Shown here: positions 29,351 through 42,871 of the stretch, in pieces
Position numbering within the stretch: position 1 is the stretch's first letter
Layout: each line of letters starts with the position of its first letter
Source of the DNA: Plecoglossus altivelis
Lineage: Eukaryota > Chordata > Actinopteri > Osmeriformes > Plecoglossidae
DNA length: 64,000 nucleotides
NCBI GenBank assembly: GCA_036571765.1
Contig: BROE01000024.1
Span: 6,156,048 to 6,220,047, forward strand
Direction: 5' to 3'
The notes under the pieces: model-generated
Seen by the model: only the letters and a program-made list of their open reading frames with translations
Database searches by the model: none
What the model was told of the DNA's origin: nothing
Position numbers and translations under genes: made by a program

Positions 29351-31430
29351 ACACACACACACACACACACATACTCACTCACACACACATACTCACACTC
29401 ACTTGCTCACTGCCTGTCTAACATCAAGGGGCGGGTAGAGACGCTCCAAAGTGGCAAATGATCTTTAAACAGATTCCCTGCAAAACCGCTTCATTAGTTT
29501 AGGAGTGGTTTTTTCTTTTGTATTGAAGATTTGCCATTGAATGTTGTGTCCACATCTGGGCCCATGTGCCCTCCTCCCTCCCAAGCTCTTTACAGGGATG
29601 GGTTAGAGGTTAGGGTTAGAGGTTAGGGTTAGAGGTTAGGGTTAGAGGTTAGGGTTCTCACAGCCCCATACCCTCTCCCATGACTGCTCATCCAGTTCCA
29701 CTTTATAGTCATGTGAACTAAACCTTGAAATAGAACATGGCACCCCTACTGTGGTGCAGATTAGTTCATCTCCACGGCTAGCGTTAAACTACATTTATGG
29801 GACACTACATGAAAGTCATGGTATGATAAGGTCAACAGTCCTCATGGAGATCGCCCCCTAGTGGCTGTGTAGAGCTTTGCAGACTCCAGTATTACTCAAT
29901 ACACCATAGTACCTTAGCCTACCACCACTCCTCTCTCCATTCAGCATTTCAATCAGAAGTGGTTACGGTTGTATGGTGATGGCACGTGTATTGGATGGAA
30001 AGGCCTTTGGTCTTTATAAGGTTGCCTTTCATATTGCAGAACCAAGCAAGTGAGTGAGAACGGACCAAAGCTATTTGAGTAAGGCCTTGTTTTTCCTAAT
30101 CTGACTTAATGAATGAATGATCTTTTCTATCTTCAGATTTATTGACAGTGATCAGTGAAATGTAATGTGACAGAAATAGTCTATTTAAGTAAAGGATTGA
30201 GAAAAAATGTTTTGTCTTAAGAGATTCTTTAATGACTGATTATGGGTACTTTAATGTAAAATCTCTATTTATCTTATTTATTGTGTTTCAGACGTGGCAG
30301 TCTGTGGGCCAGGGTGCAAGCATTGGGAGTGTTTATATGTGATGACAACTGTTTCTTCTTTGTTAGTGTAAACTAGCCTTTTGTCTCGACCAACAATGTT
30401 CTGCATTGATTTGTCTTGTGTTCATAATCTAAACCATTATTCCCGTGCACTTTGAAAAAGCCTGCATTTTGATACTCCTTTCTACGTGGTGCAATTTGTA
30501 ATTTTTTTTTCTAAACGATTTCAAGAGATTATATTAAAAATGTATTTGAAATGATATGGAAATGCTTTTGAAGATTGTTCTAAGATCCTTCGAGATATAT
30601 TAATTCATTTGTATTTGATTTATTTTAAACTTTCCACTTTGTAGTCCGGGATGTATATATTTAAATAGATCAAAAACCTACTAGCTTGCATTGTACCTCG
30701 AATACAGTGTCCTTGATTGGAGTGGTCAGAAAGAGAGCTGGCTGCTGTTTTGCTCATCAGCTGTCCCCTCTAGACCCTTATTGTTTTCTGCAGTCTGATT
30801 CGTCCATTTCAAAAAGTTTGTCACATTTGCACAGATGATTTTTTAAAAATTGATTTTTGTACAACATGGGATTACAAGACGTGCGTGGATGTTGCCGCCT
30901 GTTTGTATTTATTCCGTCCAAGTATTTTCAACGAGAGGGAGGTTAACATGCGACCGAATCCTAACTAGAGACGCCCACAGACGCATAGGAACACAGGGAA
31001 CGTAGGTCAGGGTGTGGGCCATCATGTGAGGATGGCTGTCCTGAACCTCAGTAGACAGGAATCATGCTGTTTAACACTCATTCCGTGTGGTGAATTCCTC
31101 ATGAAATGACGGAGTAGTCGCACTGAGGTAAATCACCATGTATCAATGCAGGGAGGCGTTATGTGGCTTTTCAGTTGTGACCTTCAATTTTAGGACCTCC
31201 TTGATTGCATGGGAGAAAAATAAACTACAAGCTCTTAACCTCCCATTCCAGTCACCTGCATGTCTGCCCTAAGTGTACCTTCTTGGCTCCCAGACGTAAT
31301 TATTTGTATCAGAAATCAAATGAAAACCTGTGCACTTCCCCATAACCCCATGTTGTCTTGTATCATTGATGACCATGAAAATCTAAAGCCTTTTGTAAAT
31401 ATTTTAGAATAAAGATATTCTATTATGTCA
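29351..31430 (+). terminator. ppp1r16a 3' UTR with poly(A) signals
   Basis: About 2 kb of AT-rich non-coding sequence follows the TAG. AATAAA hexamers occur at 31219-31224 and 31408-31413, the latter followed by a T-rich stretch. A 13-bp telomere-like repeat lies at 29601-29656. Assignment as UTR is from position and signals only. Confidence 0.55.
29601..29656. repeat. 13-bp telomere-like tandem repeat
   Basis: Four exact copies of GGTTAGAGGTTAG, a variant mixing TTAGGG with TTAGAGG. Confidence 0.9.
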
Positions 31431-32441
31431 GACTGGGATTTGTTTTTCAAATGGGAGTTTGAAATGAGGCTCAAATGTATCAAGCATCAGCTGCCAAGTT
31501 GGTCAGCAGAGAGCAGAAATGCGAGGAGAGGTCATTGCACAGCTTAAGTAATGCATTTGAGTTGAGGTTTGGCCTTTGCTTCTTGTACATAAGAGGGCTC
31601 TAAGTGTGACTGCTGTGACCTTACGGGTGGCTTACGTAGGCATGGGCATACGCACTGTGTGACTTGAGCATGACACGTCTCTGTCACAAGGGGCATCACA
31701 TGGCGGTGTGCCCCCCTCACACACACATACACACACATTTGAGGAGGTATCAGTTAGCAGGCTCACATGCACAAACAGAGATCCTGACTACAGATCGGGA
31801 CTCGACTCTGTCCTCCATCAGTTCAGTCTCATTCTAGATATGTCATGACATAGATCTGAAAGAAGAAATCCCTGTGTAGGCTGTGTTGAACACCAATCAC
31901 TGTTCTATGTAAATCTGTGGTGTGTTGCTTTTGAAATGCCGACAGACTCTTTGAATGACAGCTAACTACACCAACAAGCAGAAACAGAAGTGATCCTTCC
32001 TTCACTCCTTAATTTACTATTCTCAGGAAAAAGGAGCTAGTTGTGACAGTTGTGACATACAGTTGTGGCTTACTATCTCATGCAGTCTAGGTTGTCTGGC
32101 TAAAGCGGATAAGAAGCTACTTTGTGTGACTAAGTGCATACACATACCCCACAGTTACGTTACTGGGTGACAACTGACAATTCCTGTTGGGAAAGATTTT
32201 TTTTCTTCTCCAAAATATGCTTTTTAAAGTCTAAAATGACCGAACAATGGTAGGTGTTTGAGGAATGCTGAAAATGTCTACCTGTTACATCATGTCCAGA
32301 TGAGGTTGATTGTATGCAAGTTAAGGTGTTTTCACGATCGATTCTTAAAATGAAAGAAAATAACTTTTGGAACTGACATTTAGGTTCATCCTGACAAAAT
32401 GCTGTTTTCAGGGCTCTCTTTCCAATGCCCGTTTTGAAGCT

Positions 32442-32478
<37 letters not shown>

Positions 32479-33828
32479 TAGCGAGAAAGAGAGTGTGAAA
32501 GGGAGACACAGAGAATTGAGCCATGACCTCTAGTGTATGTTTGGCTAGAAGGGTTATGTTACACCCCCAACCGGAGGGGTGTGTTTGGGGACGCACAGTA
32601 TGTGCATCGCACACACTGTACTGCCATGGCCCACCACTGAGGAGCCTTTTGAAATTCCTGTGAGGAGGGCTAAGGACTTAGATAAAAATAGTCTCTGCCA
32701 GCAAATGTTGTACTTTCCATGGTTAACATTATCAAATGATGAAATCGGCCACCTTAAAATATTCATGTCAATCTCTGGGCAATGTCTACATCCTTTTAAA
32801 GCTTTGGACAAAATGCATTCATTCAACTGAAAACACGTCGACCACGTGGTGAGCAGGCAGAAGTAATCTTATTAGTTGATTATAATCCCCTGTGGTATGA
32901 TTGTGAGTAATGTTCCTTATGGTAAAACCACAGGTTTAAACTCTGGAATACTAGTCACAGTGTTGCGGTTAAATCAATCGGTAGGTCGGTTTGACATTCT
33001 GCCCAGAATAAACATAGAATTCAGGATTTTAGATTCACTCATCAAAATACCCAATTCAGGTTCAATATGAATACAAAGACCGATTATAACCGTCTGAATG
33101 GGCTACATATATACATATACATATATACACATATATATACATATACATATATACATATTTTTAAACTAATACAAATTGCGAGGAACAAGCTGCCAGGCAA
33201 CATACTTTTCAGTTGAGTTAAATACGTAATCAGCGAGTGGAACGTAGACTGTGGAGAGAAAGAAAACACATTTTTCTTGCCAAATTGTGCCGCCAACTAT
33301 GATCCCATAGTTTGCCTGAAGTTGTTTTTACTATATGAGTATTTTAATGTGCAAATTGATAACAAATATGAGTCGTGATGGTAAAACATTTGGGAAGGTA
33401 CGAGAAGCCAAATGTTTTCAACAACCTTGCAAAAACTTTATTTCAATCCAAATAGCAGCACAATATACCCATGTAGCTTGCTAGCTATGTTCTCCTGGGA
33501 CTCGAATCGGGAGGCGTGATTGTCTCGTGTCGTGCAGCAATGTGGGGGGAGTTAAAAAGTTTGGCAACCCTAACCTATATGGAGAGGGGTAAGCGGAAAG
33601 ACGAGACACTTGTATCTGAAAGAACCAAGTTATCTCTCATGGTGGATTTTTGTACAGCTACTGTAGCCTACTAGGTTGGTAAGAACTAATAATGTTGGCG
33701 GCGTTATAGTTATTGCACTCGCTAACGAGTCGAGAGCATCAGAGTTCAGTGATGTAGCAAGTTCATGTGTATCTCCATAGGTTGACGATGATCAATTCTT
33801 CTTGTTTTCTGTCTCCCGCATTTCACAG
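31431..33828. other. ppp1r16a-gpt intergenic region
   Basis: No coding potential was recognised. It contains a GT microsatellite at 32445-32476 and an alternating ATAC/ATAT block at about 33103-33160. The part near 33450-33590 may be gpt promoter and leader exon: a decent donor, GTAAGC, occurs at 33589. Confidence 0.5.
33103..33160. repeat. ATAC/ATAT alternating repeat
   Basis: A purine-pyrimidine alternating block of TATACA and TATATA units. Confidence 0.8.
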
Positions 33829-33880
33829 AATATTTGGTTGGATAACAAGAGAAGAACTCTGCAAACTCCATACACTCAAA

Positions 33881-36800
33881 ATGACAGATAACGGAATGAA
33901 CGGAGTGCTGCACCGGGAGAAGGTGCTGACCGTGGACAACATGAACCCGCACGTGAAGCGGGTTGAGTACGCGGTCCGCGGTCCGATCGTTCAACGCGCT
34001 GTTCAGATTGAAAAGGAGCTCAGAGAGGTAGGTGGACGGTCCAAACGAACTACATCAAGGGGAAAAAATGTTGTTGTGGAAGTGAGATGAACTCGACAAC
34101 TTTTCACAGTTGTGTTGCCTCATGACATCACTTAGACAGCTGCAACGTTCAGACCACAGAGCAAATAAACATCATCGATGCAAATAGCTATGCAACAGGA
34201 AAGTTTCAATAAAGATATAATAAAGATAGGCTATGGATATATAGGCTTGTGCTGTTTAATGTGTTCAAGCATGCTCAAGTCCTCTGAAATAGTACAAATT
34301 CCTGTGGAGAGCACTGAAAATTAACAATGCTGTCATCGGATACACTGACATGATAATTTGACTAGCCTAGAGGAACGAACGGGCAAATATAGAACCAGCA
34401 GATATTCACCACAGATTAATCTTTTTACTAAAGAGTCAATCCCATTCCATAGCTACCCCAAGGGGTTGGCTCAGCTAAGGCCAGTAAGGTACAAAACCAA
34501 GTGGAGGGAAGGAGTGCTTTGAGACTTTCCCTGTCATTCATGTGTTGCCTGAGGTGACAGTGCATGGGAACTGGCCTGCTATGGATAAGTGCAGTTGTGT
34601 AATGGGGCACTCTTTCTTTGTCTCTCTCTCCTACCCTTCTGTTCTTCTTCTCTGAAATGGGCTGCTCTTTGAGGCAGTGTTGAGGAGAGTTCAGTGGGCT
34701 GAGTGCCAGGAAGTAACTCAACCCTGCAGAAGCGTTTCAGTGCAGAGCCATACGTTCAGTAGACCACTGTGAGAGCGGTGGGCGCAGGCAGGGTTCCTTT
34801 ACTGGCCCGTACCTCCTGGTGGTTCCATTTCTGGTAGCCATACCAAAACAACTTTACTTGATCCCTCCCACGATTTGAAGCTGGTTGTTTTGGAAGCACG
34901 ATCGTTTTCTTGGACTCTGGTCTGCTGTTTGAACGTTGCTTGACCCTTCTCCTCTCAGTATCACACCCGTTTACTCTCCCTCTATGAGCAGAAGCCGGTT
35001 CAATCAAACCTTTTTAGTTGGGATTTTACGAGAGCTCACAGAACAGGAAATACAAAGACAGTCAGGAGATGATAGTTCAGGAGATGATATTACTCTACAC
35101 TATGTCATCTTGTAGCGTATCAGATATGGACTGTTGGAGCAGCAGTGTGGAGGGCATGAGCATGTTGTGTGGGAGGTCTAACAGGGATGTCTGGTCAGCT
35201 GCAAGGCTTCCTGTTCACACTCTGTCAGCATTAGTGACTGCAAACGGGGCACATGATGTCTGAGCTGATCTTTGGACACACTTTGAGTGAGTAAGCTTGA
35301 CTCTTCTCTGATGACCCATCAGTCCAAGTGTTTAGCAAACAATGATGAAACGATATAGATGATAAATCCATAACCTGAAACAATCAGATCGTCTTTAGCT
35401 TCCTGGAACTCACTTGGTTGGTCTTCTGGATAACTCATGGCATCACTCCAGAATACTGCAGACTTGTGTTTAAAGATTACACAGAAGTGTCCTATCTCTG
35501 GCAGTAGGTCGTGCTAAGTGTCCCTCCCCCACTCCCCATCACTTTTTAGTCAGTCTTACAAGTGGTTTATCACATGCTTCTCAGTTTTCTCTTTGACTTC
35601 GAATGCAATAATCAAAAGAAATGTCATAGCTGATTGTATAATTTGTTAGTGTCATAAAATAAAACGACAGTAACCTTGAATGTTGCACTTTGTGTTCTGT
35701 TGGCTGCACTGCACTTGTGGAATTGAAACGTTGTTGCACTGCAGTATTGCTTTAGCTCATCAAGCCTGGTAGCTGAGATACAGTTACTTTGGGATGTGGC
35801 CAGTAAAAACAGACTCTGACCACCAAAATACTGTTGGAACGAGCTCATACACTTCTGATCCTTGTTAATCTGTAGTTCATTCTATATGTGCTGCTGTATG
35901 TCACATTGGGTAAATCATCTACCATTTGAATACAAGGTATAGGTAAATGAATGGAACACACAGTGCTGCTGCTGTAACTTGATGAGGTTTATTCAGACGT
36001 TTGGTCCAGCTGTGGGCTCAGGAACAAGCGATAGAAGTGCCTGGTACAGAGGAGAGCTCAGAACACAACCGACTGGAGAACAACAGGCTCTTTGTTTGAC
36101 TGGAGAAGGAAGCAAACTAGAACATAAGAAGCCATGGGTTTGGAACGTCACTGATGCAGAGCTGGACAGGGACGTCCTTACGTCCTGTTGAATGACCTAG
36201 CACACCCACAACACAAATATTGACTTATCGAAGGTCCCACACTGGCAGTCAGGTTTATATTGTTTGGCGGATCAAAGATTTGTAAGTCACGGTTGGACAA
36301 GTTGCCACCCATACTAACGCGAAGGGGTTTCCACTTTGAAACTGGATCTCTCTTCTTAGTGTTTTGCCGCTGAAACGGGAAGAATAGGTAGGGATATTTG
36401 GGGAGAAAATGAAAACACATGGCACAAGTTGTCCCTCTCTGACGAAGGCCTATCAAAACTGCCTGCATTGGTCTTTCTATATCGTATACCCCAGTGTCAT
36501 CAAATGACTTGGCTTGCTGACTGATGCAGGAAGTCTGAATGTCACTTGATCTAATCAGTGGGGTTGAAGGAGAAGTGCGTTACCAGCATGCACTCGCTGC
36601 CACCGAACCAGAGATTGTCCTCAAGATCAAATAATGAATCACAAGAGGTCAAGACAAGAAGGTGACCAAAAAAAAAACAATATTTGTTATCCCGCATTGT
36701 CAACAAACTAAATTGGAGGAATTCAAATCGGGCTGTGATAAAAACGGCACATTCTCATTGTGAACGTCAGAAACCCTGAAGTTTCTATCTGTTTGTATTC

Positions 36801-39800
36801 TCTCTATGAGGGTCCCTGCATACCCTGCCATGACCTCTGTGCCAGTTGGAGGCTGTGCCAGTCTGAGACTGTGCCAGGATTGCTAATGAGACAGAAGGCT
36901 GTGTGTGAAGAATAAACAGCCTTCGTTTGAGTTAACATGCTCACGGTACTGTCAGAAGTGTCCAGACTCAGAGAGGACGGGAAGCAGAACAGCTCTATTC
37001 TACAGTCTGATTTGGGGGTTTTGGATGTCCAGAGTATTTCTGGGTTGGGTTGAGCAGGTGCTGCATGGATTTTAAGACTGCGACCCCCCCCCCCCCCCTT
37101 TGTGCCTGTTTGGATTGAACACAGAGTTAGGTCACTCTCTAAGTAGAGGGAAGTACTCCTACCCTGTCTGAACACGCAGCCTCACCAGCGTAGGTCGCCC
37201 TCTGCCTTTGGCTATAAGGAGCAAAGCTGGAAGGTCTAGTTAGAGTTTCGGTTACAGCCGGTAGCAGCAGCATACCTCCTGTGCAGCTCAAGTTCATTGA
37301 CCAGGATGTCATCCCGGCTGCGGGTCACCACACGCAGTACGTCCACCTGCCATAGATGCATAGCTGAACAGCTGCAGGTCTGCCGACCCGTCAACCGCTG
37401 ACGTAACGAATGTTGTTGACATGTGTTTTTGATCCAAAAGTCTCGGTGCAAGCCGTTTGAGATGCTGTCCAGCGTGAGGCACTGTGCGTCTGTCCACGTG
37501 GCTCGTTACTGTGGCTGTCAGCTTCACCTCCTGTTGTGACATTGCTCAAAGGCTGCGTGTTTTAGGAAGCAGCTGCTGCAGGATTCTGCGTCCTCTGGCG
37601 TTCTGACATGTCTCTGCTGTTAGGACGGCAGACATGAAGGACAGAAGAAGGGCAGTTGACACAAGTCACACTGCGGAGGACGGGAACAGATGTGACCTGG
37701 CTTCGCTGTCTTTCTCCCTTTTTAGAAAGTCACTCGCACAGAACACACATCCTGCTGGCCTCGAGGATGAACGTCTGCATCACCCAGCCAACTGTTTACA
37801 TGGCCTGCGTTTCTAATAGACAGTGTCTATGCAGTGTCACGTTTCATAGAATTATAGGCAAGAACCAAAATAAACATCTGCAAAGACTTATTTATTCAAA
37901 ACCAATGCATTTGAGTCAACCATGAATAATTGCTTCCCCTATTGCCACCCCCTTCGAGAGATTAAATAAGAAAATAATGGCAGCTCTCTTCTTCTTCCAG
38001 GGAGTAAAGAAGCCTTTCACAGAAGTAATCAAAGCCAACATTGGCGACGCCCACGCCATGGGTCAACGGCCAATCACATTTCTCAGACAGGTGTGGATCA
38101 TGTAATGGAAATCTTTAGTGCATTGTTCCCTCCAGTGTCCAGTTACATACTGTTTGCTGTCTCTTATCATGTAGCCCTGCCCTCGTTCTCTCCTCAGGTT
38201 CTAGCTCTGTGTGCGTACCCTGACCTCCTGGAAGACAGCAAGTTTCCAGAAGACGCTAAAAGTCGAGCGCGACGGATCCTTCAAGCTTGTGGAGGAGGAA
38301 GTCTAGGTGAATAAGGTGTCCCTGTCAGCTCAGCATTGAGCCCTTGCCACAAGTGTTCCTTACAACAGTTGGCTCATTGGAATGTGTTCTCAGGTGCATA
38401 CAGTGCAAGCCAGGGCATTGAGTGCATACGACAGGATGTGGCCCGCTACATTGAGAAGCGCGATGGGGGGATCCCTTGCAACCCTGATAACATCTACCTC
38501 TCAACCGGAGCTAGCGACGCCATTGTGGTGAGAAACTCTTTCCAAAAAAATAAAAACGGTCTACCATCCATATACCCCCAAACTGCCCTTGCCTAGTTTT
38601 CCTGCATGGGCTTTGGTCCTATTACGGTGGCATGCTAGCACTGTACCACATACCATGCTTACACCATCCTCCACATGGCTATAAATAAAGCATCCTACTG
38701 TTCTCCATCCCTCCCCACAGACCATGCTGAAGCTGCTGGTGTCCGGCGAGGGCTGCGGCCGCACAGGGGTGATGATCTCCATCCCCCAGTACCCGCTCTA
38801 CTCAGCAGCCCTGGCTGAGCTGGCTGCCGTGCAGATCAGCTACTACCTGGACGAGTCCAAGTGCTGGAGCCTGGACGTGAGCGAGCTGCGCAGGTCCGTG
38901 GCGGCCGCCAGGCAACACTGCAACCCCCGCGCCCTCTGCATCATCAACCCCGGAAACCCCACTGGTAGGGACTGATGGGGCAGTAAAGATGGCAGTGGAT
39001 TGGATGTTCGGTGTTGTCTATGGATATCTACTATGACTTATCAATGTCAGACTTTTTCAAAGCAATATCCAAGTAAATAATCCTCATAAGTGGCTTTTAT
39101 TTGTTTCATGCCATAGGTCAGGTCCAGAGCAGGCAGTGTATTGAGGATGTGATCCGATTCGCTGCTGAGGAGCACCTGTTCCTCATGGCGGATGAGGTAA
39201 CTCCATTAAAAACGCTTCTTCCTGCAAAAGTCTGCCCCCACCCTCTCCTCATCAGGTCCTAAGTGTGTGTGCCTTCTCTCTCTCTCGCTCTCTCTCTTTC
39301 GCTCTCGCTCGCTCTCTTTCTCGCTCGCTCTCTCTCTCGCGCTCTCGCTCTCTCTCTTTCGCTCTCGCTCGCTCTCTTTCTCGCTCGCTCTCTCTCTCGC
39401 GCTCTCTCTCTCGCGCTCTCTCTCTCTCGCGCTCTCTCTCTCGCGCTCTCTCTCTCTCGCGCTCTCTCTCTCTCGCGCTCTCTCTCTCTCGCGCTCTCTC
39501 TCTCTCGCGCTCTCTCTCGCGCTCTCTCGCTCTCCCTCAGGTGTATCAGGATAACGTGTATGCTGATGGTTGCCAGTTCCACTCCTTTAAGAAGGTGCTG
39601 TTTGAGATGGGACCAGAGTACTCAGACAAAGTGGAGCTGGCCTCCTTCCACTCAACCTCCAAGTGCTACATGGGAGAGTACGTTTGAATATCCATAATTT
39701 TGTTCAGATGCATCAAAAACCACCTGAACCTGACACAGTGTGTGTCTCTGCAGGTGTGGTTTCAGGGGAGGCTACATGGAGGTGATCAACCTGGACCCGG

Positions 39801-40860
39801 AGGTGAAGGTCCAGCTCACCAAGTTGGTGTCTGTGCGTCTGTGCCCCCCGGTGCCTGGCCAGGCCCTGCTAGACCTGGTGGTCAACCCTCCTCAGCCTGG
39901 GGAGCCATCACATGCCACCTTCATCAAGGTCTTTCTCTCTCACACACACACACACACACACAATCGCAATCCGTTTTTACTCACTCAAAGACAGTTACAC
40001 ACACTGACCCTTCTCCCCCTACCTGCCCCCCATCTCACTCCCCTCCCCCTCGTCCCCCCAGGAGCGAACAGCCACCTTGGCCAACCTGGCTGAGAAGGCC
40101 AAGCTGACAGAGCAGGTCCTCAACACCATCCCAGGGGTCTGCTGTAACCCTGTCCAGGGGGCCATGTACACCTTCCCCCGCATCACTCTCCCTGAGAGAG
40201 CCATCAGTGAGGCCAAGGTAACTCCCCTCTTCTCTGCCCAGCCCGGAGGGGAAATGCAAAAGATACCACCAGTTCCCCAGGCCACCTTGTCTCAGGCGCG
40301 GGGATTAGGATTGGTTAGGATTGGTTTCTTTTATAATGGTTTCTTTTAAAATGCGGGTGAGGCTGATTTTTGTGAAGATGCAGCCAGTTAAAAAGTATAG
40401 TAAAACCCATTCCCCTTCTCAGACTAACTCAAATCCACCTCTGTCCTTTCTTTCCCTCTTTTATCCTACCTGTTTCTGCGGTCTTCCTTCCTTCTCTGTG
40501 CTCAATGTGTGCCTGTGTGCAGGAGAAGGGCCAGGCTCCAGATATGTTCTACTGTATGAAGCTGCTGGAGGAGACTGGCATCTGCCTCGTCCCAGGCAGT
40601 GGTTTTGGCCAAAGGGATGGAACGTACCATTTTAGGTAAGCCATGGATGCGCTCTGATGTTGCACTTGCTCCCAAAAGAAAACGCTGCCTTTTAGTTATG
40701 TGTAGGATTTCGAATGATTAACCTCAAACCTACTCTCTCTTTTCTCTCTGCCTCCCTTCTGTTTTCCAGAATGACTATCCTGCCTCCCACTGAAAAGCTA
40801 AAGGTGGTGTTGGAGAAAGTTGCAGAGTTTCACCAGAGGTTTACAGACCAGTATTCTTAA
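33881..40860 (+). CDS. gpt: Alanine aminotransferase (glutamic-pyruvate transaminase)
   Basis: PLP enzyme interconverting alanine plus 2-oxoglutarate with pyruvate plus glutamate. Eleven coding exons: 33881-34027, 38001-38090, 38198-38306, 38394-38527, 38721-38964, 39117-39196, 39541-39677, 39754-39928, 40062-40217, 40523-40635, 40770-40860; 491 residues against about 496 in human GPT. Family blocks: [17 protein letters not shown] start, [57 protein letters not shown], then SFHSTSK, whose Lys309 should bind PLP, and [19 protein letters not shown]. The residue after the PLP lysine is Cys where human has Gly. The start MTDNGMNGV follows a strong acceptor at 33827-33828. Without a presequence the product should be cytosolic, but the frame stays open upstream. 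Intron 1 is 4 kb. The symbol rests on synteny; fish naming (gpt, gpt2l) varies. Confidence 0.95.
39262..39535 (+). repeat. CT/CGCG-rich satellite in gpt intron 6
   Basis: About 270 bp built of CTCT runs broken by TCGC and CGCG, with larger repeated modules. It runs up to the acceptor CCCTCAG before exon 7 at 39541. All frames are open, but none is a gene. Confidence 0.9.
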
Positions 40861-41400
40861 CCTCCCATTCTCTCCATACCCCCCCCTCCCCCCTCTTATA
40901 AGTAGTCAAGTCCTATTCCTTCAATGTAGTTGAACAGCCAGTTGTGACAAAGTGCCTTTGTGTGACTGGAAAAAGCTGTAAGATGTGCCATGTCTCACTA
41001 CGTGCGTAACAATGAAAAGTTGGGATCTGGGTTATACAGATTGCACTTTTTAGCATGATCATTTTTCAACTGTAAATAAGGTTAGCTGTGTGTCTACATT
41101 TTCATATACATACAGGTCTGGTTATGTTTGTCTTTTAATGTCTTTAGTTTTGTTAATGATGATGTTAGTTCAGGGTAAAGATTTTTCTCTCGTCAATGAT
41201 TTGATAGATGCACTGGTTACAAAGATCATACATGATCGTATGGTCTGAACAAATAGTCCTCATTTGGGGCATTTGAAAGCCTCTGTTCACCTGGAAGGAG
41301 TCCATATGGTGCTGCTTGGAAGAACTGAATGAATTATTGTAGCCATTTTTAATATTGCTAATGGTAATGTAATAAATTCTTAAAAACTGAATTTCTTTAC
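40861..41400 (+). terminator. gpt 3' UTR
   Basis: Non-coding sequence after the TAA, with an AATAAA at 41371-41376 as the likely poly(A) signal. Confidence 0.55.
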
Positions 41401-42871
41401 CAGAATGTCTTAGCAATTTGGTAGTTCTTTCTTTCCACGTCCTTAATCTATGCACTTTTCTTATTGGGGAATAACAAAGACATTAATAATAACACTGAGA
41501 GATGTGTCGACCATCTCGTGTTGGATACCAGAAAATGGTAAGTTTAGGTTTGCAATGAAGATAATACTTTAACACCATTGTGAAACTGCATACAAAATGT
41601 ATGTAGACATTGATTGATACATGTACTTATCTTAGGCACCTACAAACAACAACAGTAAATGATTGATGGCATCTGTTCTGCTTGGTAGAAAAAGATGAGG
41701 AACCACACCGCCAAAGTCATGTTCCTCAATGTGCTAAACCCTTCAAACAAAACAAAAAACGTGTTCAACAGCAACGAAACATTGAATATATTTTAAATGT
41801 TCACATACAAAACCATATAGTACACATTTTATACAAACATAAATTACCTTAGTGACAGTGTATTGTAGTTGACACAGTTACAACAAATTTACTTTCATAA
41901 ACAAGGTGTGCTGCTTATTTAGACACACGTTGACACTGCAAATAGCGACTGGCAAATAAACTGCTGGTACTGGTGGCAGACTTGAATGAAAGGGGATGTG
42001 GAATCTATCACTGATAAGGTTCTGAAAATGCTATATACACTTTACGGAAGTGATGCAAAGACCAAATACGATATTTTTAACGGACTACGATTCTGCTACA
42101 GGCGAAATGTGCATCTATGAATGAACATCTGTTGCTGAATAATATGACTATTATATATGAATAATGTCACTAAAATTGAATGCAATGGAAGTCAGACCGG
42201 TTCATCAGAACTATTCAAAAGTACATGTGTAAACTCCGTCCACACGAGGCCACTCCATCATGACCACTCTAGTAGTTTCCCCGGAACAACCAAGGTTCCG
42301 CTTATTTCTTCCAAAGTTGGAATTTCGCCCAACCACAGAGCGAACTACAAACAGGTTCACTACAGTGGTCTGCAAGAACCGGAAGCGTATGAATTGTCAA
42401 TTAATTCAGCTTTTGAGTCAAGAGCTTTTTCTGGATTTTGAGTTTCTACTGTTACATCTGAACCAGCAGGTTTGATCTTGAGGGTAAGAGAACGTCAAGG
42501 AGAAATACCGAAAAGAAAACAAAGCAAAAAGAATCTGAGGGACGTCAGCGGCATCATTAGCCAGCATTTGCAGCTGGTTGATCTGGCTAGCTGGCTAGCT
42601 AGCTCTAGTTTAACTGAGTTTAACGCTTGCCGTTTATCTTGGCTGACAGTTATTATTGAGCAGTTTTTGATTAAGGAAGGAGTGGCCTCTATCCTGTCCT
42701 GATTCTAAACCAGCTTGTGTGTAAGGATGCTGAGAGTTAGACTGAACGGCTATCTAGCAGGTTACCCTGCTAGCTACGATAGATACTTTTCGCGTATACT
42801 GTAGTTAATAATTGGGCTGAAATGATTCTGCACGATGTCTGAACTCTTGATGTCTGTTTCTCTTCACAGAA
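41401..42871 (+). other. gpt-emc9 intergenic region and emc9 leader
   Basis: No protein-coding potential was recognised. A good acceptor, TTCTCTTCACAG, ends two bases before the emc9 ATG, so emc9 must have an upstream non-coding exon. A GTAAGA donor at 42484 is one candidate for its end. A short GGCTAGCT repeat lies near 42584-42603. Confidence 0.4.

Noticed and set aside
33485..33525. tRNA-like B box (GACTCGAATCGG)
   Set aside because: Imperfect B box, no A box at the right distance and no cloverleaf could be drawn.
39259..39697. Several overlapping open frames of Ser/Leu/Arg or Arg/Glu
   Set aside because: Translation of a CT/CGCG simple repeat inside a gpt intron.
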